This document shows, piece by piece, positions 1 through 7,983 of a stretch of DNA of 15,521 bases (the stretch's first letter is position 1; each line of letters opens with the position of its first letter). The stretch spans positions 1-15,521 of the forward strand of contig JAHEEB010000007.1 of the NCBI GenBank assembly GCA_024640925.1. The letters run 5' to 3'. The notes under the pieces are model-generated. The model did no database searches. It was given only the letters and a program-made list of their open reading frames with translations, and was not told the DNA's origin. The translations under genes were made by a program, and so were the position numbers. This DNA is from Bacteroidota bacterium. GTDB lineage: Bacteria; Bacteroidota; Bacteroidia; Bacteroidales; UBA10428.

Positions 1-861
1 GTAGTAACCAATATACTGGAAGGTGCACAAAATGTTTCTATTGCAAGCGGCCAGATTAGTAGTACTACGCAGCAGCTATCGCAGGGAGCCAATGAGCAGG
101 CATCAACAACAGAACAAGTAACTTCGTCGATGGAGCAGATTTTTGCCAGCATACAACAAAACAGCGAAAATGCTTCGCTGACAGATTCAATTGCAACAAA
201 ATCGGCAAAGAGTATGAAAGATTTGTATAGTGCTTCTGAAAAGAGCCTGATATCGGTAAAAGAGATTACCAATAAAATTAGTATTATAAACGATATAGCG
301 TTCCAGACCAATATTTTAGCTTTAAATGCAGCCGTTGAAGCTGCAAGGGCTGGTGAACACGGAAGAGGTTTTGCCGTTGTTGCAGCCGAAGTGCGGAAAT
401 TGGCGGAAAGAAGTAAAACTGCAGCCAACGAAATTGTCGATTTGTCCCAGACGAGTCTTGATGTCACTGAGAAAACGGTTAGTCAACTTTCTTCCATAAT
501 CCCCGAAATTGAAAAAACAGCCGCACTTGTTCAGGAAATCTCTGCATCGAGTAAGGAACAGAATACAGGTAGTAACCAAATCAATAATGCTGTTCAACAA
601 TTAAGCCAGGTTACTCAGCAAAATGCCGCCGCATCGGAAGAAATTGCCACCAGTGCCGAACAGTTAGCCTCTCAGGCAGAACAATTAAAAGATATAGTAA
701 ATTTCTTTAAGGTGGATCAGCTATCCCTTAAAAGAAATATAATTCAGTCAGCCACTGCAAAAGAAAGCAAGAAACATAGAGAAGAATCTTTCTCTAAAGG
801 TACCTCAAAACATTTACTGAAACTTAAAACCGATGATGACAAGGATTTTGAAAGCTTTTAA
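1..861 (+). CDS. Methyl-accepting chemotaxis protein, C-terminal signalling domain (5' partial)
   Basis: The reading frame is open from base 1, so the gene starts outside the window; 286 residues are visible and the first in-frame ATG at 130 is internal. The protein is a long Ala/Gln/Ser/Glu-rich coiled coil. At the centre is the highly conserved hairpin tip of chemoreceptors ([20 protein letters not shown], followed by [20 protein letters not shown], about 298-408), which binds the CheA kinase and the CheW adaptor. Repeated Gln/Glu pairs in the flanking helices resemble methylation sites for CheR/CheB. The sensor domain, membrane segments and HAMP domain are not in view. The C-terminus is a charged tail ending in ESF and shows no NWETF-type CheR/CheB tether. 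The family call is firm, but the ligand and the motility type cannot be told. It converges with the phosphoketolase gene and is not part of the lysine operon. Confidence 0.95.
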   Translation, partial: VVTNILEGAQNVSIASGQISSTTQQLSQGANEQASTTEQVTSSMEQIFASIQQNSENASLTDSIATKSAKSMKDLYSASEKSLISVKEITNKISIINDIAFQTNILALNAAVEAARAGEHGRGFAVVAAEVRKLAERSKTAANEIVDLSQTSLDVTEKTVSQLSSIIPEIEKTAALVQEISASSKEQNTGSNQINNAVQQLSQVTQQNAAASEEIATSAEQLASQAEQLKDIVNFFKVDQLSLKRNIIQSATAKESKKHREESFSKGTSKHLLKLKTDDDKDFESF

Positions 862-933
862 TGGTAATAGAAATAAGATAGTTTGTGCCGTTTTTTAACC
901 TTCTATCTATTCGAAAAGGAATCTTTGTAATAA

Positions 934-963
934 AAAAAACAGGATGAGTTTATCCTGTTTTTT
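934..963. terminator. Bidirectional intrinsic terminator
   Basis: A perfect 12-bp inverted repeat is seen: AAAAAACAGGAT (934-945), a 6-base loop, then ATCCTGTTTTTT (952-963). The A tract on one side and the T tract on the other give a U-rich 3' end on both strands. It lies between the convergent chemoreceptor and phosphoketolase genes and probably ends transcription from both. Confidence 0.85.
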
Positions 964-983
964 GTTCTGTTTGCATCAAATCT

Positions 984-3362
984 TTAATAAGGCCATTTCC
1001 AATCCCTTATTTCGGGCATGTCTTCGCCATATTTGCTGATAAAATGTTTGTGTTCTATCAACTTATCTCTCATTTTCTGCTTGATGTATGCACCTGAATT
1101 ACCAATACTATCTACCCTGTCTACCACATCGTTTACAAGGTGGTACCGATCCAAATCATTCAGAACTACCATATCGAAAGGTGTTGTGGTAGTACCTTCT
1201 TCTTTATATCCGCGTACATGAAGATTCTTGTGGTTTTCTCTTCTGTATGTAAGCCTGTGTATTAGCCAGGGATAACCATGATAGGCAAAAATTACAGGTT
1301 TATCCTTCGTAAAAATATAATCGAAGTCTTTGTCAGACAATCCATGAGGGTGTTCCGAAGCTGGTTGCAATGTCATAAGGTCAACTACATTTACAACCCT
1401 GATTTTTAATGCTGGGACAAGTTGTCGCAGAATATCCACCGCAGCCAGGGTTTCCAGTGTGGGTATGTCGCCTGCACATGCAAGTACAACGTCGGGTTCA
1501 CTGTTATTGTCATTACTAGCCCATTCCCATATGCCTATACCTGCTGTACAATGTTTCACAGCTTCGTCCATAGTAAGATACTGCAACTGGGGTTGCTTGC
1601 CGGCAACAATCACATTTACATACTGGCGGCTTCTTAAACAATGGTCGGCAACCGAAAGTAATGTGTTTGCATCGGGTGGCAGATAAACCCGTATAATGTC
1701 TGCTTTTTTATTTACCACATGGTCGATAAAGCCCGGGTCCTGATGCGAAAATCCATTGTGGTCCTGGCGCCAGACATGCGATGTAAGTAAATAGTTCAAT
1801 GAAGATATTTTTGCCCTCCAGGGTATGTGGTTGGTAGTTTTCAGCCATTTTGCATGCTGGTTGAACATGGAATCGATAATATGGATAAATGCCTCGTAAC
1901 AGGAGAAGAATCCATGGCGCCCGGTAAGCAAATATCCTTCGAGCCAGCCCTGAAGTGTTTGTTCTCCCAAAAGTTCCATAACCCTGCCATTTGAAGACAT
2001 GTGCTCGTCTTCTTTCAGTTTTTCGAGCAGCCACACTTTATCGGTTGCTTCAAAAACATCGGCTAACCGGTTCGAAGCTGTTTCGTCGGGACCCATTATC
2101 CTGAAGTTCTTATGCTCTTCGTTCAGCTTCATCACATCTTTCAGAAATTTACCCAATGCCCGGGTCGATTCGGCAACTACTGTTCCTGGTTTATCCATTT
2201 TAACAGCATAGTCTCGGAAATCGGGCATGGTCAAATCGCGCAAAAGCAATCCGCCATTAGCATGCGGGTTAGCACCTATTCTCTGTTTTCCTTTTGGAGC
2301 AAGAGTAGCTAATTCATCTTTCAGTTTTCCTTTATCATCGAAAAGTTCTTCGGGCTTATAGCTCTTCATCCATGTTTCTAACTCTTTAATGAGGGCCGGA
2401 TTTTCTTTAAACCCGGTAAGCGGAACCTGGTGCGAGCGCCAGGTATCTTCCATTTTCTTTCCTTCAACAACTTTTGGTCCTGTCCATCCTTTAGGTGTTC
2501 TGAGGACAATCATTGGCCAGGTTGGCAGCTCCTTGAATCCATTCTTTCGGGCTTCCTGCTGTATCGTTTGTATCTTTTTAATGATTCTGTCAGTTGTACG
2601 GGCCATTAAATCGTGAATTTCCTCCGGATCGTTTCCTTCGATAAAATAAGGTTGATATCCATGCCCCCTGAATAATTGTTCGAGTTGAGCATCACTTGTC
2701 CGGGCCATTACCGTGGGATTCGATATTTTATATCCGTTCAGATGAAGGATAGGCAGAACAGCCCCATCGCGTACGGGGTTTAAAAATTTGTTTGAAACCC
2801 AGCTCGATGCTAAAGCTCCTGTTTCGGCTTCACCATCGCCAATAACGCAGCAAACAATCAAATCGGGATTATCGAAAGCTGCTCCGTGTGCATGAGAAAG
2901 AGCATAACCCAACTCTCCTCCATCGTGAATAGAACCGGGGGTTTCGGGTGCCACATGGCTTGGTATGCCCCCAGGGAATGAAAATTGTTTGAACAGCCTG
3001 TTTATTCCTTCCTCGTTCTGGGGTATGTTTGGATAAACCTCGGAATAGGTTCCTTCGAGATAAGCATTGGCAACCAGTGCGGGACCACCATGACCGGGCC
3101 CGGTAATATACATCATGTTCAGGTCATACTTTTTAATGGCTCTGTTCATGTGAACATAGATTAGATTCAGTCCGGGACAGGTACCCCAATGCCCCAAAAG
3201 CCTGGGTTTAATATGGTTAATCGATAACGGCTCTTTTAAAAGTGGATTATCGTACAAGTAAATCTGTCCGACTGATAAGTAATTAGCGGCACGCCAGTAT
3301 GCTATTAGTTTTTTTAGCTCCTCGGCTGCCAGATAACTGTGTTTTGTGTTTTTTGATTTCAC
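984..3362 (-). CDS. xfp: Xylulose-5-phosphate/fructose-6-phosphate phosphoketolase
   Basis: This thiamine-diphosphate enzyme cleaves xylulose 5-phosphate (and often fructose 6-phosphate) with phosphate to acetyl phosphate plus glyceraldehyde 3-phosphate (or erythrose 4-phosphate), in the cytosol. The 792-residue length is usual for the family. Visible motifs are HWGT (58-61), TGPGHGG (87-93), the phosphoketolase signature DGGELGY (147-153), and the second signature ending in GDGEAETG (about 160-182), which binds thiamine diphosphate and Mg. The start is GTG at 3362-3360; the conserved N-terminal [15 protein letters not shown] begins about 20 residues later, so the start must be close to this. 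No Shine-Dalgarno sequence is seen. It stands alone: no acetate kinase or phosphotransacetylase is adjacent, and a 302-base gap separates it from the lysine operon on the same strand. It probably has its own promoter, although read-through cannot be excluded. Confidence 0.96.
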   Translation of the reverse strand: MKSKNTKHSYLAAEELKKLIAYWRAANYLSVGQIYLYDNPLLKEPLSINHIKPRLLGHWGTCPGLNLIYVHMNRAIKKYDLNMMYITGPGHGGPALVANAYLEGTYSEVYPNIPQNEEGINRLFKQFSFPGGIPSHVAPETPGSIHDGGELGYALSHAHGAAFDNPDLIVCCVIGDGEAETGALASSWVSNKFLNPVRDGAVLPILHLNGYKISNPTVMARTSDAQLEQLFRGHGYQPYFIEGNDPEEIHDLMARTTDRIIKKIQTIQQEARKNGFKELPTWPMIVLRTPKGWTGPKVVEGKKMEDTWRSHQVPLTGFKENPALIKELETWMKSYKPEELFDDKGKLKDELATLAPKGKQRIGANPHANGGLLLRDLTMPDFRDYAVKMDKPGTVVAESTRALGKFLKDVMKLNEEHKNFRIMGPDETASNRLADVFEATDKVWLLEKLKEDEHMSSNGRVMELLGEQTLQGWLEGYLLTGRHGFFSCYEAFIHIIDSMFNQHAKWLKTTNHIPWRAKISSLNYLLTSHVWRQDHNGFSHQDPGFIDHVVNKKADIIRVYLPPDANTLLSVADHCLRSRQYVNVIVAGKQPQLQYLTMDEAVKHCTAGIGIWEWASNDNNSEPDVVLACAGDIPTLETLAAVDILRQLVPALKIRVVNVVDLMTLQPASEHPHGLSDKDFDYIFTKDKPVIFAYHGYPWLIHRLTYRRENHKNLHVRGYKEEGTTTTPFDMVVLNDLDRYHLVNDVVDRVDSIGNSGAYIKQKMRDKLIEHKHFISKYGEDMPEIRDWKWPY

Positions 3363-3664
3363 GGTACAAAGTTTTATTTCTATTAAAATTACGATTTTGA
3401 ATATAGAAATGCACGAATATTCTCGTTAATTAAACAGAAAATCATGCATTTTAAACGAAAAACAATCCTGAAAAGGTTTTTGTTTAAAAAAGTACAGTGG
3501 AAATTATCAATTACCAGGAAAAAATTCTGAAAAGTTTAGGAAAAAGTTCACTTCGGAAGGAATTTGCCACAAAAACGAAAACTCCAAAAACTGTCATCTA
3601 TTTTGAAAAAACACAATGACATTTACTGCTTTCTTCTCAAATCCATTAAAGATAAAGTAAACGA
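3363..3664. other. AT-rich intergenic region between saccharopine dehydrogenase and phosphoketolase
   Basis: No gene is seen in these 302 bases. On the - strand it must hold the 3' end of the long operon and the promoter of xfp. A weak inverted repeat TGTCAT/ATGACA (3592-3597 with 3616-3621, 18-base loop) is followed on the - strand by GTTTTTGG and could be a poor terminator for the operon. Near the xfp start, the - strand reads AAACTTTGTACC, which partly resembles the Bacteroidota -7 element TAnnTTTG, but no convincing -33 element was found. Both readings are weak. Confidence 0.4.
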
Positions 3665-5008
3665 TTAAGGTAGCAGTTCAACACTCTTTTCCCTGAATAC
3701 AATGTTATAATTTTCCAGTTCTTTCAGAATTGGCTCATAGATTTCTTTTATGGTAGGAATATAGACACCCTCCAACCTGATTTGTCCGGTAAGAACCATT
3801 TTTGTAGCTATACCAAGTGGCAGCCCAACGGTTTTGGCCATGGCTGTGTTTACGGAATCGTCGCCTGCAACAACAAGTGAAGTTGTTAATAGGGTAGGCT
3901 TCTGCTGATTTGCTTGATGGAAGATAAATTTATGCCACATTACAAGCATATCTTTATCACCTGGTTCCAGCACCCATTTATTACAAATGATGCGCTCCAG
4001 AATCTGAGCCGGGGTTGCATTCTTCAAACCAATTTTTGTGTTATCAAATATACCTAACCATTCAAGTTTTTCGCGGACATCTGAATCCTGATCAATATGC
4101 ATATAATGATAAAGCTTAGTTTTTACCGGATCTTCGCGACTGTAATAAAGAAACGAATTAATAAACTCCTTATAGGTCATTTCTTCTGTATTGTTCATGG
4201 TATATGAATCGTCTGTAGCACCTAACTGGACAAAGACATCCCAGGCACGGCAAAACCCCGGGCGGCGAAGCGTACCCCTGTATACGGTTGGGACACCCCT
4301 GAGATTGTATTTTTCGATATATTTTAATGAATCACGGTTGGCATATCCTTCAAATTTTCCATATCCCTGGATATCGATTACTTCGGTACGACGAAAAAGT
4401 CTGTGGTAAGGAATATACTTATAGGTTCCTTCCTGTATAAAACGGGCTGGGCCACCTTGTCCTGCGAGAACAACATTGCGTGGATTCCAGGTAATCTTAT
4501 AATTCCAAGGATTGTTATCCGATTCGGGCGCCATTAGTCCACCGGTGAAGCTTTCAAAACATTTCAATTCATGTCCCTGTTCCCTAATCCGGTCAATCAC
4601 ATGCATGGCCGACATATGGTCAATACCAGGATCAACGCCCATTTCATTCAAAAAAAGAATACCCTGAGCTTTTGCCTGCGTTGCCATTTCCAGTATCTCA
4701 GGTGATTCGTAAGATGCTGTGAGAAGCGATCGTGAATATCTAAGGCAGGCTAATGCAACTATCGGGTGGAATCGGGCTGGTAACATGGAGACTACGATAT
4801 CGGCACGTTGAACTTCTTCGTTTAACTGTTTTTCATTAAAAACATCGAAGGTAATTGTCCTTACAGAAGGCGAAACCTTAGCCAGAACAGATTGAATGTC
4901 ATTATCTCCAACAGTTATTTCCCAGCTATATTTTTGTGCATTCTCCTCAAGGTAGCGGATGAGCACTGAGGATGAACGACCAGCGCCGATAATCAATATT
5001 TTTTTCAT
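3665..5008 (-). CDS. Saccharopine dehydrogenase (L-glutamate-forming), SDH half of the saccharopine pathway
   Basis: It oxidises saccharopine with NAD(P)+ to alpha-aminoadipate semialdehyde plus glutamate. The 447-residue protein has an N-terminal Rossmann fold (ILIIGAGRSSS, residues 4-14), SMLP (74-77), the conserved GVDPGIDHM (124-132), and the family block GGL..PESDNNPWNYK (156-171), then RGTLRRPGF (244-252). These are the hallmarks of the saccharopine reductase/SDH family (fungal LYS9, C-terminal half of animal AASS). It lies 40 bases downstream of the lysine-ketoglutarate reductase gene and is the last gene of the operon. In animals the two activities are fused; here they are separate, adjacent genes. 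The ATG start at 5008 sits directly before the Rossmann strand, so it is secure. Direction (degradation rather than synthesis) is inferred from the ALDH7 neighbour. Confidence 0.93.
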   Translation of the reverse strand: MKKILIIGAGRSSSVLIRYLEENAQKYSWEITVGDNDIQSVLAKVSPSVRTITFDVFNEKQLNEEVQRADIVVSMLPARFHPIVALACLRYSRSLLTASYESPEILEMATQAKAQGILFLNEMGVDPGIDHMSAMHVIDRIREQGHELKCFESFTGGLMAPESDNNPWNYKITWNPRNVVLAGQGGPARFIQEGTYKYIPYHRLFRRTEVIDIQGYGKFEGYANRDSLKYIEKYNLRGVPTVYRGTLRRPGFCRAWDVFVQLGATDDSYTMNNTEEMTYKEFINSFLYYSREDPVKTKLYHYMHIDQDSDVREKLEWLGIFDNTKIGLKNATPAQILERIICNKWVLEPGDKDMLVMWHKFIFHQANQQKPTLLTTSLVVAGDDSVNTAMAKTVGLPLGIATKMVLTGQIRLEGVYIPTIKEIYEPILKELENYNIVFREKSVELLP

Positions 5009-5048
5009 AGTTCATTACTTACTAAAATCTGTTGGTTTTTATACTTTC

Positions 5049-6260
5049 TTAATCCGGCTGGTTCACCCAATCGTCCAGGTAGTTGTATTTTTCTGTTAGT
5101 TTTCCGTCCTGTGCAATGGTAGCCCTTAAAATAACATTTTCATCGTCTCCGGAAAGCAATAAGGGAAGAACATGGTTTATAATATTTTGTCCAAAATCTT
5201 TTGAAGCTTCGGCAGGTAATCCGCAGGGGAGATTGTCGATCGCCATTACTGTAATGTTTGCAGGATTGCTGAAGGGTGGTTCTTCTTTGCCGGTATAAGG
5301 ATTAAAATCATAGTAGGGCATTTTAAAATTAGTAGTTCTTATTGTAGAGGGTATCGATCCTTCCAGATCACAGGTAATATCAGCAATTACTTTAATTCCG
5401 AAACTTTTATCTCTCATCTGGTCAGGTGTGAATAAAACAGGAGCGCGGGGATCCCAATAAGCAGCCATGATCAGGAGATCCGTTTCATTGGTAAAACGAC
5501 CAAAATCACTTTCATATTCACCTGGATTTTTGAAAAAATGTTGCAATTCAAAGGGTTTTCCTGTTTTATTCCGGTTGTATTTTTCAGGTCCAAGCTGAAC
5601 ATAAACAGATTTTTTAATGTCTGAATTTCCCAAATATTCCTCAACATCAACTTTTTTAATACCAAAAGCATCCATCATTTCCACTGAACCTCCTGCTACT
5701 CTTCCATCGCCAGTTATTGCAATTTTTACAGGAGGCAACGATACCGATGAGACTAGTTTCTTCATCTCTCCCAGTTCTCCGAAATCTTGCGGATGTGGCA
5801 GAATATTGTATTTATGCCTGATACGCATTGCCCTGATTCCTGTATAGGTGCCAACTATTCCTGCCCAACGCCCAAATCCTATGATACGTATACCATTCCT
5901 GTCGGTGAGGGTTTCGTAATCAACTAATTTTATATGTTTCTTAAGCACCGCTTTCAGAAGTTTTTTGTTATGACTTTGCTTTTTAATCGTGTGGGAAAAG
6001 AAGAAATAGGTCTTGCCAGGTATCAGTCGGGTCAGATCAACTTCTTTCACACCCATTAGCACATCACAATTGCTGAGATTAGTTTTTACCTTAATACCCA
6101 TATCCGTATATTCTGCATCCGCAAAACACCGGTTATTACCCGGTTCCACGAAAACCTTCGTGCCTTGAAATTTTTCTTCAATCATTCTGCATTGTTCGGG
6201 TGATAAGGGTACCCGGTTGTCAGCCGGTATTTTTGTCTCTCGTAATATTCCTATCTTCAT
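5049..6260 (-). CDS. Lysine-ketoglutarate reductase (saccharopine dehydrogenase, L-lysine-forming type)
   Basis: It condenses lysine with 2-oxoglutarate and reduces the imine to saccharopine with NAD(P)H. The 403-residue protein has the alanine dehydrogenase/PNT-type N-terminal domain: RETKIPADNRVPLSP (7-21), VKE (71-73), and FFSHTIKKQSHN (87-98), the region carrying the substrate Lys/His residues in this family. A dinucleotide-binding segment ITGDGRVAGG (182-191) follows, then ADITCDLEGSIP (293-304) and DNLP (342-345). These match the LKR half of AASS and fungal LYS1 rather than alanine dehydrogenase. It starts with ATG only 12 bases after the ALDH7 gene and is followed by the SDH gene, so the two halves of the saccharopine route are co-transcribed. 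No Shine-Dalgarno sequence is seen. The cofactor (NADH or NADPH) cannot be read by eye. Confidence 0.93.
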   Translation of the reverse strand: MKIGILRETKIPADNRVPLSPEQCRMIEEKFQGTKVFVEPGNNRCFADAEYTDMGIKVKTNLSNCDVLMGVKEVDLTRLIPGKTYFFFSHTIKKQSHNKKLLKAVLKKHIKLVDYETLTDRNGIRIIGFGRWAGIVGTYTGIRAMRIRHKYNILPHPQDFGELGEMKKLVSSVSLPPVKIAITGDGRVAGGSVEMMDAFGIKKVDVEEYLGNSDIKKSVYVQLGPEKYNRNKTGKPFELQHFFKNPGEYESDFGRFTNETDLLIMAAYWDPRAPVLFTPDQMRDKSFGIKVIADITCDLEGSIPSTIRTTNFKMPYYDFNPYTGKEEPPFSNPANITVMAIDNLPCGLPAEASKDFGQNIINHVLPLLLSGDDENVILRATIAQDGKLTEKYNYLDDWVNQPD

Positions 6261-6272
6261 ATAACTTTGTAA

Positions 6273-7826
6273 TTAGGTTGAAACTTTAAATTCAATTCCT
6301 TGTGCCAGAGGAAGCTCCGAACTATAATTTATCGTGTTTGTCTGCCGTCGCATATAAACTTTCCATGCGTCAGAGCCCGATTCGCGACCTCCTCCCGTAT
6401 CTTTCTCTCCTCCAAAAGCGCCACCGATTTCGGCTCCGGAGGTCCCGATATTTATATTAGCAATACCGCAATCAGAGCCTGCGTGTGAAAGAAACTTTTC
6501 TGTTTCCTGCAGATTGTTGGAAAACATGGCTGAAGACAAACCTTGCGGGACAGAATTATGGATCTGAATGGCTTCCTCCAATGTCTGATACCGTATCAGG
6601 TATAACAAAGGTGCAAATGTTTCCTCCTGTACTATCTGATACTGATTCTCAACTTCGGCAATGCAAGGTGTAACATAGCAACCTGAAGAACAATTTTTAT
6701 CATCTACCGGATTGCCTCCATAAACAATCTTCCCTCCAGCCTTCTTTACTTCGTCTACTGCTCTGTAGAATTTTTCTGCAGCAAGTTTGTCAATAAGTGG
6801 CCCAACATGTGTTCCGGGATCCAGTGGATTGCCAATCTTCAGGCTACTGTAAACTTTCACCAGCCTGTCCATGAACTCGTCAAACAGTGAATTATGCAAT
6901 ATAATCCTTCGTGTAGATGTGCAACGCTGCCCTGCAGTTCCAACTGCCCCAAATACAACAGCATGCATAGCAAGTTCTATGTTAGCTGCTGGCGTAACTA
7001 TGATGGCATTGTTGCCTCCAAGTTCCAGGATTGTCCTGCCCAGACGCTCACCAACAAACCTGCCAACCTGTTTTCCAATTATTGTTGACCCTGTGAAGGA
7101 AATTAATGGTATATTTTTGTCCTTGAAAATATCATGGCCAAGGTATTTTGAGCTGGTGGCAACCAGGTTGAGCACTCCTTCTGGCACGTTATTTTCAGAA
7201 AGTACCTTTGCTATTATTTTATGTACCGCAATAGCACAAAGCAATACCTTGGAAGAGGGTTTCCAAAGCACTACATCGCCGCATACCAGTGCAATCATGG
7301 CGTTCCATGACCATACTGCCACTGGAAAGTTAAAAGCAGAGACGACTCCAACGATGCCCAGAGGATGGTACTGTTCGTACATACGATGACCGGGACGCTC
7401 GGAATGCATACTCAATCCATATAGCTGTCGTGACAGTCCTACTGCAAAATCGCATATATCAATCATTTCCTGTACTTCGCCTAAACCTTCCTGGTATATC
7501 TTTCCCATTTCCCAGCTCACCAGCTTACCCAAGGGTTCCTTATATTTCCTGAGTTCCACACCAATAAGCCGAACGATTTCTCCTCTTTTGGGAGCAGGAA
7601 TCATACGCCACTCTTTGAAAGCTTCACTGGCTTTGGAGACCAATATTTCATAATCTTTCAGAGTACATTGTTTTATGCCAGCAATTGAACTCCCATCTGC
7701 TGGTGAAAACGAAGTCAATACATCACCAATTGTGTTAATCCACTTTGTTCCAGTGCATAAACCGGGATTTATGGCTTCTATTCCCAGTTCTTTCAGCATT
7801 TGTTGAACACCATAATTTTTATCCAT
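6273..7826 (-). CDS. Alpha-aminoadipate semialdehyde dehydrogenase (ALDH7/antiquitin type)
   Basis: It oxidises alpha-aminoadipate semialdehyde (in equilibrium with piperideine-6-carboxylate) to alpha-aminoadipate with NAD(P)+. The 517 residues include the oxyanion Asn in FNFP (N166), the general base Glu in LELGG (E268), and the nucleophile Cys in GQRCTSTRR (C302). The C-terminal stretch FGGEKDTGGGRESGSDAWK (471-489), continuing to PLAQGI (506-511), is what I remember of human ALDH7A1, with the same length class, so the subfamily is well supported. It sits directly upstream of LKR and SDH, completing lysine to aminoadipate. Its presence argues for lysine breakdown, because synthesis would need an ATP-dependent aminoadipate reductase instead. 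Its start lies 14 bases beyond a 12-copy heptamer array that occupies its leader. Confidence 0.95.
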   Translation of the reverse strand: MDKNYGVQQMLKELGIEAINPGLCTGTKWINTIGDVLTSFSPADGSSIAGIKQCTLKDYEILVSKASEAFKEWRMIPAPKRGEIVRLIGVELRKYKEPLGKLVSWEMGKIYQEGLGEVQEMIDICDFAVGLSRQLYGLSMHSERPGHRMYEQYHPLGIVGVVSAFNFPVAVWSWNAMIALVCGDVVLWKPSSKVLLCAIAVHKIIAKVLSENNVPEGVLNLVATSSKYLGHDIFKDKNIPLISFTGSTIIGKQVGRFVGERLGRTILELGGNNAIIVTPAANIELAMHAVVFGAVGTAGQRCTSTRRIILHNSLFDEFMDRLVKVYSSLKIGNPLDPGTHVGPLIDKLAAEKFYRAVDEVKKAGGKIVYGGNPVDDKNCSSGCYVTPCIAEVENQYQIVQEETFAPLLYLIRYQTLEEAIQIHNSVPQGLSSAMFSNNLQETEKFLSHAGSDCGIANINIGTSGAEIGGAFGGEKDTGGGRESGSDAWKVYMRRQTNTINYSSELPLAQGIEFKVST

Positions 7827-7840
7827 AGAATATTTTGTTT

Positions 7841-7924
7841 GTGATCTGTGATCTGTGATCGGTGATCTGTGATCGGTGATCTGTGATCGGTGATCGGTGA
7901 TCTGTGATCGGTGATCTGTGATCG
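7841..7924. repeat. Perfect tandem heptamer array, 12 copies of GTGATC(T/G)
   Basis: Twelve units of 7 bases run without indels, with only the seventh base varying (T T G T G T G G T G T G in + strand order). It lies in the 147-base gap between the upstream dehydratase gene (ends at 7974) and the ALDH7 gene (starts at 7826), so on the coding (-) strand it sits in the ALDH7 leader. The unit length is not a multiple of three and the stretch is noncoding. Copy number may vary between strains. Confidence 0.95.
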
Positions 7925-7983
7925 GTAATTACTATTTACTCATCACTCATCACTGCTCACAGATCACTATTCACTATTCACTG
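7925..7983. repeat. Degenerate continuation of the heptamer repeat, in inverted sense
   Basis: On the - strand this region reads as diverged 7-base units of the form AGTGAnn (AGTGAAT twice, then AGTGATC, TGTGAGC, AGTGATG twice and others). It contains TCACAGATCAC at 7957-7967, the exact reverse complement of GTGATCTGTGA, which occurs six times in the neighbouring array. The two parts can therefore fold into a hairpin in several registers. The end of the repeat provides the last codons and the TAG stop of the dehydratase gene at 7974. Confidence 0.8.

Noticed and set aside
984..3362. Phosphoketolase as part of the lysine pathway
   Set aside because: It is on the same strand but separated by a 302-base gap and has no role in the proposed reactions; it probably is an independent unit.
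3363..3420. Bacteroidota-type promoter for the phosphoketolase gene
   Set aside because: Only a partial -7 match (AAACTTTG) is present, very close to the GTG start, and no clear -33 element is found at the right distance.
6871..7389. 172-codon open frame on the + strand
   Set aside because: It lies wholly opposite the well-supported ALDH7 gene and its translation shows no recognisable domain; it is a shadow frame.
7841..7983. CRISPR array
   Set aside because: The units are 7 bases with no spacers, so this is a simple tandem repeat.
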